Shown: in pieces, positions 1-11,503 of the stretch
Layout of the letters: the number at the start of each line of letters is the position of its first letter
Numbering within the stretch: position 1 is the first letter of the stretch
NCBI GenBank assembly: GCA_002245135.1
Contig: NGBS01000194.1
Span: 1 to 21,252, forward strand
DNA: 21,252 nt
Direction of reading: 5' to 3'
Origin: Proteromonas lacertae
Lineage: Eukaryota; Sar; Bigyra; Opalinata; Proteromonadidae
Translations under genes and position numbers: made by a program
Notes under the pieces: generated by a model
The model's database searches: none
Seen by the model: only the letters and a program-made list of their open reading frames with translations
Told to the model about the DNA's origin: nothing

Positions 1-3000
1 TTGCAATTCGATTGATGAAAACAAATTGAAAGATTCTTTAAGAGTATTGAGTAGTTTATATAAGAAGATTAACTTATCCAGTATAAATAAATAAAATATA
101 TATATAATATATAATATAGGAAAGTTCTGAAGTGGAAAAATTATACAAAGATGAAAATCCAACAGTAACATCACAAAATGACTCAATTATTTGAATCATT
201 AAAATCACATGCAAATGAAATCTTAATCAATGTAGAAAAAGTAATGAAAAACACTATATTAGACTGGCAAAAAATAGATATTCAAATATATCAAACTATC
301 TTATCCACATTACCAAAGGATATAGAATATTGTTATGAAATAATAATGAAAGATGTAATGGAAGATTTAGACAATTTAGGACAAGTTAAAATGCTGTGTG
401 ATACAAATGAGTAGGAATACAAGTATAGACAGTGTAGTAAAAATCATTAAAACAATATATGAAAAGATTTGATGAAAAGAACAACAGTTTAAATGTGAAT
501 AAAAATATGGCAATGAAATATTATGATTTAATTAACTTTATATTATCCTACAGAGTTGATTTTATACATCCAAATTGGAGTGTTTTAAAGACAATCATTG
601 ATATTGGATTGAAGCATGAAGAGAAGGAAATTAGGGATTCTGCTTGGGTGTATTAACAACTGTTAAATTCGCTTATCATCACACTGTAAGTACTAATTAC
701 AATTTAAGAAGTATTAAAGATAAAAGATTGGATATACTACTAATGAAGTAGATACAATAAAGATTGAGATAATAAACAATAATAATAAATACGAGGAAGT
801 ATTAGAAGATATAATTAACCACTATATCCATCCACAAATGGAAAAATAAAGAAATTAATAAGTAATAAAAGTCATGATAAGAATGAATGGGTTGATTCTT
901 TAGATATAATCTGCAGTTCTTTGTTTATTGATATAAAATAGTATATTGTTGAATAAATGTAAAGAATATGAGTTATTCAATAAACTAATGATTGTTTATG
1001 ATTCAAAGAAGATCAATACTCTTGTCAGTGAATTATATAGTCTATTACACGAAGTTTATACCTTCATAAACAGTTGTAATAACCTTTCTGAACAAATAAT
1101 TAAAAGTATTGAAGATATTGGATTAGTTTTACATTTACAACAACTTGTAGTAGTAAAATATAACATTAATAGATGTGTTTGAATCATAAAGATTATATAA
1201 TATCAAGATATCAATATCATGTTGATAGATATGTTTTGAATAAGAAAGATGTGATGAAACCATATCCATTTTATTCATTATTTGATTGGAAGATAATGTG
1301 TGGAAAAAGATTCAATAAATTATATGTCAAATCATCATTATTCTGTAGTTTATATTTAAATATGTATATTATTATTATATTATTAAATATATATTAGTAA
1401 TTCAAAGAATGAAATGAACGAAATAGTTAAACCAATTGAAGCATATTTGAGTGATTATATCAATACAGAATCACATATTAGAACGAAAGATGAAGCTAAA
1501 ATGCTCTTCAGTAATGTGTTACCATTATTCCATAACAATTTACTTCAATTCCCTGATGTATTCTACAATAAACTAATTAATATGAAATATACTGAATCAT
1601 TGACTGCATTAGTGAAAGTAGTAAAGATTATATGAGAGAATATTATGATTTCAACTTCTTCAAGAATATGATTTTCTATTCAGTTACATTTACCTGAATA
1701 TTTAAAACATTTTGAAGGTGATAAAGTTGAAAGCTGAAAATATTTACTTCCAAATAATCTCTGAAACACTCTTTGATATTACTGTTCCTGTAGTAAAAGA
1801 TGAGAATGAATACAATAACTTGATATTAGAATTATTAAAAGATTATAATAATAAACAATGGAGATATCAATTGAATGTTTTAGCTTCATTCTATAGCTTG
1901 TTATTAACAGGAAATGTACCAACAAATAAAGTCAATAATGCTATCACAGAAATGATTAGAATTGGTTTAGTATGTGATAATCCAAATATTCAATTCATTT
2001 CTTCATATTATCAGGTTTTATTGCTCATTATTATCCTTCATTATTCACTAAAGAGTTAGCAGAAGTTTACAAAGATGGAAATACTTTAAACAAAAATATT
2101 TGAAAGTATTATACCACTGATGAATGAGAGTTTTGATAAACCAAATGATATAGCAAAATATTACAATAATGAATTTGACTGATACTGTCGTAGGATTATT
2201 AACCTATCTTTCAACAGTCGATAACTTTGATTTTAGGACTAGATCATTCTCATTATATTTGACAATATGTAATACTATTAGAAGAATATGTAGAGTGTTA
2301 AAGAATGATTTAGTTTGTAGTATTTATGAAGGAATGAAAGAGTTTACTAAAAGTGTTGATTTAAAAAGATGTAGAATCTTCAGCTGTAGTAAAAGGTGTA
2401 TTTAACTACATAATAAAAGATGATTCTAAGAATGAGATTGATATAAATAAATTTATGAATTTATATAATTTATTAAGTGAGAATATTGGTGGATCAAGTG
2501 AATTAATATCTAAACTATTCAAATATGAAGGAAGAATAGATAGTGGTAGTGAAACTAAACTAATCCAATAATCTCCAATATAAACGAGATGATTAATGGT
2601 ATAAAAGATAGAAGTAATAAATCTGACAAAGTTATGTAGTTATATAAAGAGTTTGAATGAATTATTATTCTTATTATTCCCATTTTATATAGATGATAGC
2701 AAGAGTAAAGATATAGTTATAGTTGGAAAGAAGATTTTAGTTATTAAAAGACTTATTGAATAGTGATTATGTTAATTATTAGAGCCAAGTGTCAGATTAT
2801 ATATGTATTCTACCATATAAAATTCAACAAACGAAATGAGAAAGATAATGAATTAAGTAATGGATTAAAGAATATCAATGAAGATATAAAATCAAGATTA
2901 AATCAATATACACAGAAATATATAAATGAAAATTCATTTGAAACTAATAAAGAAGGAAAAAATATTTGATTTATTTACATATATTAGTCGTATATTATAT

Positions 3001-3833
3001 ATATTATTATATTATTATATTATTATATATATATAGAATTATATTCAAGTTTATCATATTACAAACAATTAAGTTATATCTATGAATTAGTTGTTCCATT
3101 AATCCGTTCATCAATGGATAATCAACAATTTGATGAAAATTTATCATCAATTAATGAAATTTACTTTACAAGAATCACTGAAGAAGAAATCAAAGAAGAT
3201 TTTTGGAATATTTTCAACTTATTACTCTCCAATAAGTCACCAATGGTTAGAAAACAAAGTTTAGCAAGAATTGGATCATTTCAATGTGTAATAGTGGATA
3301 TATTACATAATTTGGAGATTCAGGATAAGTTATATAAATTAATATATAAAGGAATGTTTGATGAAGATGTAGATGTTAGAAATAGTTGTTACAATTCATT
3401 AATATTTATATTATCCAATTATATGAAGAGAAATTATTAAAGAAAGTGAAGAATTATGAAGCTAATTATAATAAAGCAATCTCATTAGATATATATATGT
3501 ATATATATATATATATATTTATAAATAGAAAAAAGTAATAATCCTAAATGGATTAATTAATGCATGGTTGTGTTATTGGTTTAGTTCCTTATTAAGTTTA
3601 AATATCTGTGAAATGGAATGTTATACCTGCAAGAGTGATTGGAATTATTGTTGAATATAAGTTCTTATCCCAATCCTATAGGTGATAATGTTAAGAGAAT
3701 TATTAATATATGGAAGAAAGTAAATCAAGATAATTTGAATAGATGTGAAGAGAAAATGAGTGAAAGTCAGTTTGATTTGTTGAAAGAGACTTTGGTTTTC
3801 TTCAAATTATTTCTCATAAACGACAATTCATGA
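1..3833 (+). CDS. PSME4: Proteasome activator PSME4/Blm10-like (PA200), 5'-partial, frame disrupted many times
   Basis: Blm10/PA200 is a very large HEAT-repeat protein that caps the 20S proteasome. The call rests on the C-terminus. Across 3565-3800, switching frames gives a run with HGCVIGLV, then SVKWNVIPARVIGI, then SYPNPIGDNVKRIINIWKK, then a Q-D-N helix ending EEKMSESQFDLL. This follows the conserved PSME4 C-terminal domain (RHAGVLGL ... PxWMP ... LNDPQPI ... VKKTL ... FRRTHxDNW ... FTDDQL) in order and spacing. Upstream pieces are helical and HEAT-like, e.g. SPMVRKQSLARIGSF and DEDVDVRNSCYNSL. Phase-supported introns lie at 1364-1397 and 2990-3036; 81-119 and 3499-3528 are likely. At least 15 frame changes are needed (near 177, 411, 472, 648, 742, 1180, 1635, 2040, 2400, 2968, 3440, and several in 3570-3660). 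The family's usual Tyr-Tyr-X end is not in frame. The N-terminus lies outside the window. Pseudogene or error-ridden sequence cannot be separated here. Confidence 0.72.
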
Positions 3834-4017
3834 TATTATTCAAGTAGAGACTATTATTATTATAAGATATATTGTTAATCTGGTTTTTGTGTTTTAAATT
3901 TCATTACATTAACTAAAATGAACCTCATAATTACTAACTTAATTATATATACACTTTACATAGCACTTCATCATGAAATAATTCAAAAATAATTCAAGCT
4001 GGAGAATCAAGCCTAAG

Positions 4018-6043
4018 ATGAATGAAAAGTGGTTTAATGTTCAAGATATAGTAAAACAGACTATATTGCATTATCAGATAAAATAAATAATCTCGAAAAA
4101 GTTGTTTTTGAACAGAAAGAAACCATTAAGAATTACAAAAAAGAAAGACTGATAAAACAGGAGGTTCAAATTGCTATAAACAATGTATATAAGAATGTAT
4201 ATACTTTTAGTTGAATGAAAAATACCAGACATCCTGTAATTTGATAATGAGTAAAGTGAAGACATTGGAAAGCAATACAAATGATAAAAGTGAAATAGAT
4301 GAGATAAAAAACTGTATAAATGAACTTAGAGAATCAATTGAATCAGTAAATGATTGTTGTTCAACACTTGAAGAGAAAGAATTACACCAAACAAACGAAT
4401 TAAAAACATATGTGCATGATAAAATGCATAAATTAATAGAAAAATACAAGAATCATAAACATAAAGATTTGAATGATAGAATAGATATTATGGTATATAT
4501 TCATATTTAGATATTATATAATATATAGAAGAATGAGTTAGAAAATCACATATTAAAATACAATCAACTAGAAGAAATAATAAAAGAGAATAACAAACAC
4601 AGAGAAAATATCTTATCATTATATTCAAAATACAAAGATATTCACAAAACAGTAAAAGAAATGATAAATTAGAAATAGAACATTCCAAGATATACTTGAA
4701 ATGAAAGCACAAAATGTAGATATATAAATATAAATTAGATTAAGTATTATATTTTTTATTAGATTAAATTTGAAGATATTAACTCTTACCATTGGAATCA
4801 AACATTGAAAAAGAAATACTTCCACTTAAAGAATCAACAGTTACATATAATGTGCTTTCCAACATATTGAATGAGTCAATCGAAGGAGTAATCAATCAAA
4901 TTAAAGAACATATTAAAGTGAAAGAGAATGAATATTATGATAGTATAATTCAATAATTTATATTTGATAATAGTATTTATGACAGAAGAAGATGTAGAAA
5001 AATGTTTCAAATCAATGAATCTAACAATAAAATCTTCAAATAATAACAATAACAAAAAATCAAAACAGTAAAATAGATCAAAAACAATTGGATGAATTAG
5101 AAAGAAAAATGATTGTAATAACAACTGAATTAATGAAAACAAATAATGAAAGGATAGAAATGAAATAATATTGAAATATAGTGATATTCCAAATAAAAAA
5201 ATGATTGATGATTATATCTTAAAAGCAACATATAAAATACTAAAAGAGAATATGAAATTATATTACAATAAAACTGAAATAGATAATAAGATGATAGAGA
5301 ATAATAATTTAATGAAAGAAACAATTGAGAATAAGTTTAGAATGAATAATAGTAAGAATGTTGGTAATAACAAGAATGATAATGAGAAAATTGTATATAA
5401 AAAAGAAAAAGATAATATTAAATTGAATGAAATTACTTTATTAATAAAGAAAGAAAATGAAAGATTGATAGAAACACAAAATATTCAAACAGAAAAAGTA
5501 TATATAGATAATTATATTGTAATTATATAGATAACTGAGTTACAGTCGAATTATAATCAATACAGTTTCGTATAATATATTCTATAATAATTATAGAAAT
5601 CAACAAAATGAATGAGTTTATAACAACATTATTATCAAGTAATATAAATAATGAAAGAAATATAATTGGTAGATGGATATGGAAAAGTGGAATTGTCAAA
5701 GAGAGATAATTTTATACCTTGGAATATAGAAATAGTAAATAGCAATACAGTTTGTTTGAAATATAATAAAGATAAAACAATATTAAGTGTTTCAACACCT
5801 GGTTTATATGAATTAGTAGCTGGATTTTTTACTGATAGTGATAAACCCAAAATATCATTTATAATTAATAACAAAGTGACAATTAATTCAATAAATCGAA
5901 AAGAGAATAGAGAAAAGTATAATAATAATATTGTCGGTTGGAGTATAATTGAATTTATATCTATTCCTTGTGAAAGTACAATATCTGTTCAATATGAAGG
6001 GAAATTAGATGTTCAAGCTTTTTGGGGTTTAAGAAAATTATAA
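4018..6043 (+). CDS. Coiled-coil protein with C-terminal beta-rich (C1q-like?) domain, frame disrupted
   Basis: Not a named gene to me. The likely start is the ATG at 4018 (MNEKWFNVQDIVKQT), with a frame change near 4060. What follows to about 5560 is Lys/Glu/Asn-rich, almost proline-free sequence with heptad-like spacing, so a long coiled coil. In-phase introns: 4185-4210, 4493-4528, 5498-5530 and 5570-5596; one is possible at 4716-4762. From about 5597 a compact domain begins: GRWIWKSG, PWN, PGLYELVAGFF, a run like ISFIINNK, GWSIIEFISIPCE, ending FWGLRKL. From memory, coiled-coil proteins of oomycetes and amoebae end in a similar domain (PGLYE ... LLVNGE ... LRKL), probably a jelly roll of C1q/TNF type; this fold assignment is tentative. 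Frame changes occur near 4060, 4670, 4800, 4950-4990, 5070, 5168, 5610 and 5695. It is convergent with the next gene, 217 bp apart. Confidence 0.5.
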
Positions 6044-6217
6044 TTTACGTTTAGTCTTATATTTTCTGTTCAATTAAAGTTTATACACCATAAATTACAC
6101 AAATACTCCTTTAATTATGATTAATTTTACATGTATACTTTAATTCTCTCAAATTACTTACTATGTTCATCTTCTAAAATGGATATTTGATTATCCAAAT
6201 TACTAATTGTCATTGAA

Positions 6218-6242
6218 ATATTCATAATTTAATTATGAATAT
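6218..6242. repeat. 25-bp perfect inverted repeat in a convergent intergenic gap
   Basis: ATATTCATAATT, one T, then its exact reverse complement AATTATGAATAT. It lies between the stop of the plus-strand coiled-coil gene (6043) and the stop of the minus-strand EF-hand/peptidase gene (6261). As RNA it would form a 12-bp AU-rich stem on either strand. It may be a 3'-end element or chance in AT-rich DNA. Confidence 0.45.
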
Positions 6243-6260
6243 AATCTTTAATAATTAATT

Positions 6261-9156
6261 TTATAATAAAGTAATTGGTATTGTATAAAATCCAATACTA
6301 TCGATATTACCATCTATACCTCCACCATAAAAACCACATATCATTCTACCTTCTTCACATTCAAATGATTCAATATAGTCAAAATTTATTTCTCGTTTGT
6401 TGGTTTTAAATCCTATTTCGTTTTCTTTAAATGGTTCTTCTCCACCACATGCCTCTATTACATTCCAACAACAACCAATTACATATTCATCTGCATCTAA
6501 ATGTAATATCATCTTATCACTTGTTTCTACATCATCATAACTTCCATATTTTGTACTTATTGATTTTATTAACTTGTTTTGATGATTGTCTCGATAATAT
6601 TCAACTATAACTGCTCTTGGAAATGATGTAGTACTAATAAATTGATATTCATCATATAATATTTCTTTCATAAATATATCTGGAATTACTTTAGTTTCTT
6701 TTCTACATGATTCTTTTCTTGTTAATGCTTTTATGCAACAATGGCCTTCCAATCTATCGAAATTATTTAAAATTATATTACTATCTTTAGTAGTAACATC
6801 TATTCCGTTTATATAGCAAATATTTGGAGTATTATGTTTTATTCCATCTGTAAATAAATAAGGTGAAATAATTTTCACTGAAAATGATTCAGCTGTAAGT
6901 AAAATAGGTGTATCTAACTTAAATGAACAATATCCATGATATAAATGTTTTAAATTTGGAGTAATATATATTCTTTTATCATAATCTGGAGATAGATAAT
7001 GATAAACTACTTCATCTCCATTCATAACTATTATTTCAAAATCTATTTCATTAAATAACATAATTTTTACATATTCTAAATATTCTTTACCTGGATTTTT
7101 GGTTTTAAATACATTCTTCATACTCACTGAAGTCTTAAGATACTGATAATCTCCATCGACTATAAATTTTTCTTTTTCAGGACTAGAAAATGAATCGTGT
7201 GGACCTCTTATGTCATATTCATAGAAATTATATATATTTGTATTTATTGATATGTCTTTTATATAAATATAATAACCAAACAAAACAGTATTATAACTTA
7301 TCCATAAATATGATATTCCTTCAATACAATGAATTTCAGCTAATACAGCACCATCTTCTTCATATGGACTTTCTGCTCCATTAAAATTATTTACTGAATA
7401 ATTATCATCATAACCAATTATTTTAACACAATGAAATAAATAATTCTTACTATTAGCATCAAATTCACATGATACATCATGAAAATAAGATTTATTCTCT
7501 TTGTTTAAACCATCAGGTGATATATATATACTTCCTATTAATGAAGGATATTCTGACAATATTTTTTTTATTCTATCAATAATTGTAGTATTATAACATT
7601 CTGTATTGTCAATTGTTCCTATTAAATAAGGGATTCTGATTTCTTTATTTGTATATTTGTCATTATTTGCAATTAATGATTCAACTGTTATTTCACTAGG
7701 ATCATCTTCATATAAGACAGGTCCACTTCCACTTGCTAAATAACTAGCTAATTCTTGTGTTTTAATTGGTAAAGGAAACTCAGCTTTACATTGAAGTCTA
7801 TTATCGGCTCTATCAGAAAAATTGAATACATGTTGAATAAAATGGTGAATAGAAAATTTCACAGGACTTTTAATTAACTTCTTTTTCATCAATAAATCAT
7901 TTATATGGCTGAACATCATTTCAATATAACAGATACCTTTATCGCATTTGTTACCTTCTGTTATTGATAATGCTGGTATTAATTTATCAGGTAAAGCATT
8001 TTCAACAGATTGACCTATTCAAATAAATAAAAACAAACAAAATCATACTAGCATTATTCATCAGTAACATTTCTGGAGTATTAGAGCGTTTCAATTCTTC
8101 AGTAAGAATTTCAGGATTTAATCTTTTCAATTTAGCTATAATAGTTTGTGTAATTTCTGATATAATCTCCTTCTTTACATCATGTCTCATTTCATAATCA
8201 TATTTATCAGGATGCGGTAAACCAGAACAGAATCTAATTAATGCACTTACACAGTCTTCTTCAGGGTATTTACCTTCATGATCTTTACGGTATGTTTTTA
8301 TTTCTGTAATGTGATGATATCTATTTTCTATTCTTTTCCAACCATCTTCACCTAGAGTTTTCTTCATTAATGTATCTTTGAATGTAGTAAATGGTTTGAA
8401 TTCTACTGTGGATTTATTGAGCATATCGATGAATTCATCAAGTGATAATATTCCATCATTATCATTATCAAATTTATCTACTAATTCTTTGACAGATTTG
8501 CATGATTTAATTGAGCCTAACTTCGTTAGGTATTTTTCTACTTCTGTTTCGCCTATTGCTTCATATTCAATATTCATATATAGGAAAGATACTATTTAAG
8601 TAATTAACAATTAGATTTATACATTCAACTAATTTCTTCTGGGACATCATACAAAATGAGATTATAAACAAAAAGAAATCATCAAAATCCATACCATCTT
8701 TTTCATATAAACACATTAGACTAGACTGATATGACTCAGATAAGTTAAAATAGTGTAAAAAAGCATCCACATCTAATCTTCCCGTGGTAATAGCATCACA
8801 CGTGCATAGAAAAATTTTCTGAATTTGTGCTACTTCAAAATAATTGACTATTTCCATAAAAATAATAAATGTTATACAGTGATACAATTGAACTATCTTT
8901 AACGATAGACCATCCATTGACATATATGGTTCAACATTAGAAACTGATCTACAAAAGTTCCTTCGGTTATTTTTGGATTGTCTATCATATTTTAATTTAC
9001 CTTGTTGCTATACACATAGAAACAGTAAATTATAAGCTATACAATTTTTTCGAGCGTTGATAGATTAGTATTTATACCTATTGGATGAAAAATGTGTGTT
9101 ATACCTTCTAACTTCCCTTGAAGATTTTTATTGCTTTGTACTGCAACTCTATTCAT
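6261..9156 (-). CDS. EF-hand / papain-like peptidase / jacalin-like lectin fusion, 912 aa, intact
   Basis: Six exons join without a frame break: 9156-9105, 9077-9043, 9007-8878, 8847-8623, 8591-8049 and 8014-6261, with introns of 27, 35, 30, 31 and 34 nt. Domains: a degenerate EF-hand near residues 75-100; a canonical EF-hand loop DNDNDGILSLDEF at about 189-201; a helical linker; then a papain-like (C1A) region at about 335-585. There, C352/C357 (KCDKGICYIEMMF) may match the CGSCWAF helix, YLASGSGPVLYEDDP matches a motif of bacterial-type C1A enzymes, and FHCVKIIGYDDNY holds the catalytic-type His (~523). The usual Asn motif (KNSWG) is not recognisable, so activity is doubtful. A beta domain follows (LDTPILLTAESFSVKI) like the lectin-like module after bacterial C1A peptidases. 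The last ~130 residues look jacalin-like (DADEYVIG, IGFKTNKRE, GFYGGGIDGNIDSIGFY). No signal peptide is visible. The start was chosen by phase through intron 1. Confidence 0.8.
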
Positions 9157-10122
9157 TTTTTAGTTAATATTACTCAGTTATAAAAACATAAAAGAAAAAA
9201 CTATTTGTAACGGATATAAATTCTAAAACACATTATACTATACATATAGTGATTATATAATATCTAATAACGCTGTGTAGTTTTCTGTGGATTATCCACT
9301 TAAACTGTATATTTTTGCAGTGTCGTATTGCAGCATATTATGCATATTATGAAATCTGCATGTCCTAAACTTTTTAATATTCATCTTAAAGTAATGATAT
9401 ATTAATTAAACAAATGGTTGAAAATATAGTATTTACAAACTTACCACATTACAGAACACCTATTATTGTTGACAAAGTTATTAGTAAGTATAGTACATAT
9501 CTACCTTTTTGATAGAGTAACAGAGTTAGATTTTTGTAACAGAGTTGGATATAGAAGAATTTAATTCTTTCAGTAATGAAAATTCAATTAAAAATAATTT
9601 TATTTTTGTTTATTCTTTTTGTTTTTGTGTATTCTTCTTTCCTGTATGACAAGTGGCATTATCTTGTTGAACCAGAAAATTTTGATATTGGTTTATTCTT
9701 TCTATAATTGTTTCAATAAATTCAGTACAATACACTTGATTTGTTTTTCATTTATTGCTAGTGGAGTTAATGAACTCAAGCTGTATAATTCTTCTTAATC
9801 AACATCCTGAGATGATAATTCAATATATAATATCATACAAATATATATGTGTTTGACATTGTAAACGTCATAAATAAAAATAAAAGCGAAAAAATCGGTT
9901 GAATTGTGTTAAATTATCTTATTCTAACATCAAATTCACACCATTGAAATAAACAGTCTTATATTTTAGAATCTACACACTCGAATGTTTGTAGATGATG
10001 CAGAAGTCTAATTAGAGACAAATATTAGCTTTTTCAAAAATTATAATTTTAAAATTAAGTATCACATGTGTATATTCAAAACAAAAAAAACAAGACCAAT
10101 AATAATATTTATAATTCATTCC
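9157..10122. other. Gene-poor intergenic region (966 bp)
   Basis: It lies between the 5' end of the EF-hand/peptidase gene and the 3' end of RPT6, so it should hold the former's promoter and the latter's terminator. Apart from a transposase scrap (9610-9735), I see no coding sequence, tRNA or recognisable snRNA. Two short perfect inverted repeats occur at 9237-9250 (ACTATA, CA, TATAGT) and 9287-9299 (GTGGAT, T, ATCCAC). Confidence 0.6.
9610..9735 (-). mobile_element. Fossil Tc1/mariner-type transposase fragment
   Basis: The minus-strand frame 9735-9610 encodes 41 residues: VYCTEFIETIIERINQYQNF, then LVQQDNATCHTGKK, then a stop. The QQDNATCHTG stretch (9669-9640) matches the block around the second catalytic Asp of Tc1/mariner (IS630-superfamily) DDE transposases, usually QQDNAPCHTA. 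More transposase-like sequence seems to extend upstream to about 9830 in other frames. No D1, no third acidic residue, and no convincing terminal inverted repeats or TA duplication were found, so this is an old, internally deleted remnant of a cut-and-paste DNA transposon. Confidence 0.6.
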
Positions 10123-11413
10123 TTATTTCCACAATTTAGTTAATGAAGTATTCGCATCAGCATCTTTCTTCATCACCTTAGCCACAGCCATCTCAAAATC
10201 TTCTTGAGTAACATGTATACGTCTTTCTCTCAAAGCAAACATACCAGCTTCAGTACAAACTGCTTTACATTCAGCTCCACTACAACCAACCATCTTTTCA
10301 CTGAGTTTCATTAAATTTATACCTCTCATTAAATTCATCTTTTTACTGTGGATTTGTAATATACTCAATCTGGAAGTTTCTGTTGGATTGGGAAATTCGA
10401 TCTTTCTATCAATTCTACCAGGTCTTAGTAAAGCAGGATCTAATATATCAATACGATTAGTAGCCATTATAATTTTAATTTTATTAGAAGGTTCAAATCC
10501 ATCTAATTGATTTAATAATTCCAACATTGTTCTTTGAACCTCACTATCTCCACCTTCTTTTCCTTCTACTCTTGTACCACCAATACTATCTATCTCATCC
10601 ATAAATATCAAACTTGGAGCATGTTCTCTTGCCATTACAAATAATTCTCGAACCATTCTCGAACCTTCACCAATATATTTTTGAACTAATTCACTACCTG
10701 ATACTCTGATAAAAGTGCAATCAGTATGATGTGCAACGGCTCTGGCTAATAATGTCTTTCCTGTACCAGGTGGACCATATAATAATACACCTTTTGGTTG
10801 TGCCACACCTAAAGAATCAAATAGTTCAGGATGCTTGATTGGTAATTCAATTACTTCCTTTATTTCTTTTATTTGTTTATCTAAGCCTCCTATCATATCG
10901 TAAGAACTATCTGGCACTTTTTCAACCTTCATTAAACTTACTAATGGATCTACTTTAGTTGGCATTATTCTATGAAGACGAAATGTGTCACTTCTTAGAG
11001 CTACCCTGGAATTAGGTTTGCAATCATTTATATCTATGTTTTTTTCTATATCTACTATATATTTTTCCGAACCAGTCTATTATTTTTATTAATACTAAAG
11101 ATTTATATACTTTTACTAAAACCTTCTTCTTACCCATTGGTTTAACAACTTCTCCTAGAGCTGAAGCAGATTCTTGAAGTAAATAGACTTCTTCTCTGAT
11201 ATGTCTCACTATTTAGGTTAGTATTAAATTATTTATACCTTTAGCATTTAACATATTTCTTTGTGCTTCCAATCTACGATTGTTTTCAATCTTCTCTCTC
11301 AATTCCTGTAAAAGTGTTTCAGCTTGAGTCTATATGCAATGAAAATAATGCGCTTATACTTTGTAATATTTATCTACAACCATGGGCTCATTAGTATTAG
11401 AATTTCCTACCAT
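10123..11413 (-). CDS. RPT6: 26S proteasome regulatory ATPase RPT6 (PSMC5), intact, 398 aa
   Basis: One of six AAA+ ATPases of the 19S base, which unfold substrates and feed them into the 20S core. Exons: 11413-11360, 11329-11239, 11208-11111 and 11076-10123; introns 30, 30 and 34 nt, the second containing TACTAAC, a textbook branch site. Residues ~20-60 form the N-terminal coiled coil ([18 protein letters not shown]). The OB domain follows ([27 protein letters not shown]). Walker A GPPGTGKT is at about 183-189 and Walker B FMDEID near 239-244; [12 protein letters not shown] and [13 protein letters not shown] are typical. The end LTKLWK matches PSMC5, setting it apart from the other Rpt paralogues. 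Length is close to human (406). The upstream in-frame ATG at 11413 is preferred over 11383 because it gives a more typical N-terminus and only 90 bp then separates it from PRP18. Confidence 0.95.
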
Positions 11414-11503
11414 TGTGGGAAGAAATTTTGATAAGAAAATTTTGATGAAGAAGATCAAGCCTAAATCAAGTCAAATATTGTTTTTTTTTTTTTTAATTTT
11501 TAG
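11414..11503. promoter_or_regulatory. Bidirectional promoter between RPT6 and PRP18
   Basis: Only 90 bp separate the two divergent start codons, so promoter and both 5' UTRs must lie here or run into the opposite gene. It contains an unbroken run of 14 T (11481-11494) just upstream of the PRP18 ATG, of the kind that excludes nucleosomes, and two TCAAG copies (near 11455 and 11467). No clear TATA box is seen. Confidence 0.6.

Noticed and set aside
4074-5324. Several Phe/Leu/Ser-rich minus-strand open frames resembling membrane segments
   Set aside because: Mirror images of the Lys/Asn/Glu-rich coiled-coil coding strand; the plus strand has phase-consistent introns and a recognisable C-terminal domain.
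1-6043. Programmed +1 ribosomal frameshifting (Euplotes-like) as the cause of the frame changes
   Set aside because: The shifts do not sit at AAA-TAA/TAG or any common motif, occur in both directions, and usually lie several codons before the zero-frame stop; alignment (e.g. NGFVGFI in RNASEH2C) puts the shift away from stops.
6120-6230. Small minus-strand open frame (MNISMTISNLDNQ...) of about 23 codons
   Set aside because: No continuing exon in phase, no family match, and it overlaps the palindrome; not supportable as a gene.
9157-10122. tRNA, 5S or spliceosomal RNA gene in the gene-poor gap
   Set aside because: No B-box-like GGTTCRA in a cloverleaf context, and no U6 or Sm-type landmarks recognised by eye.
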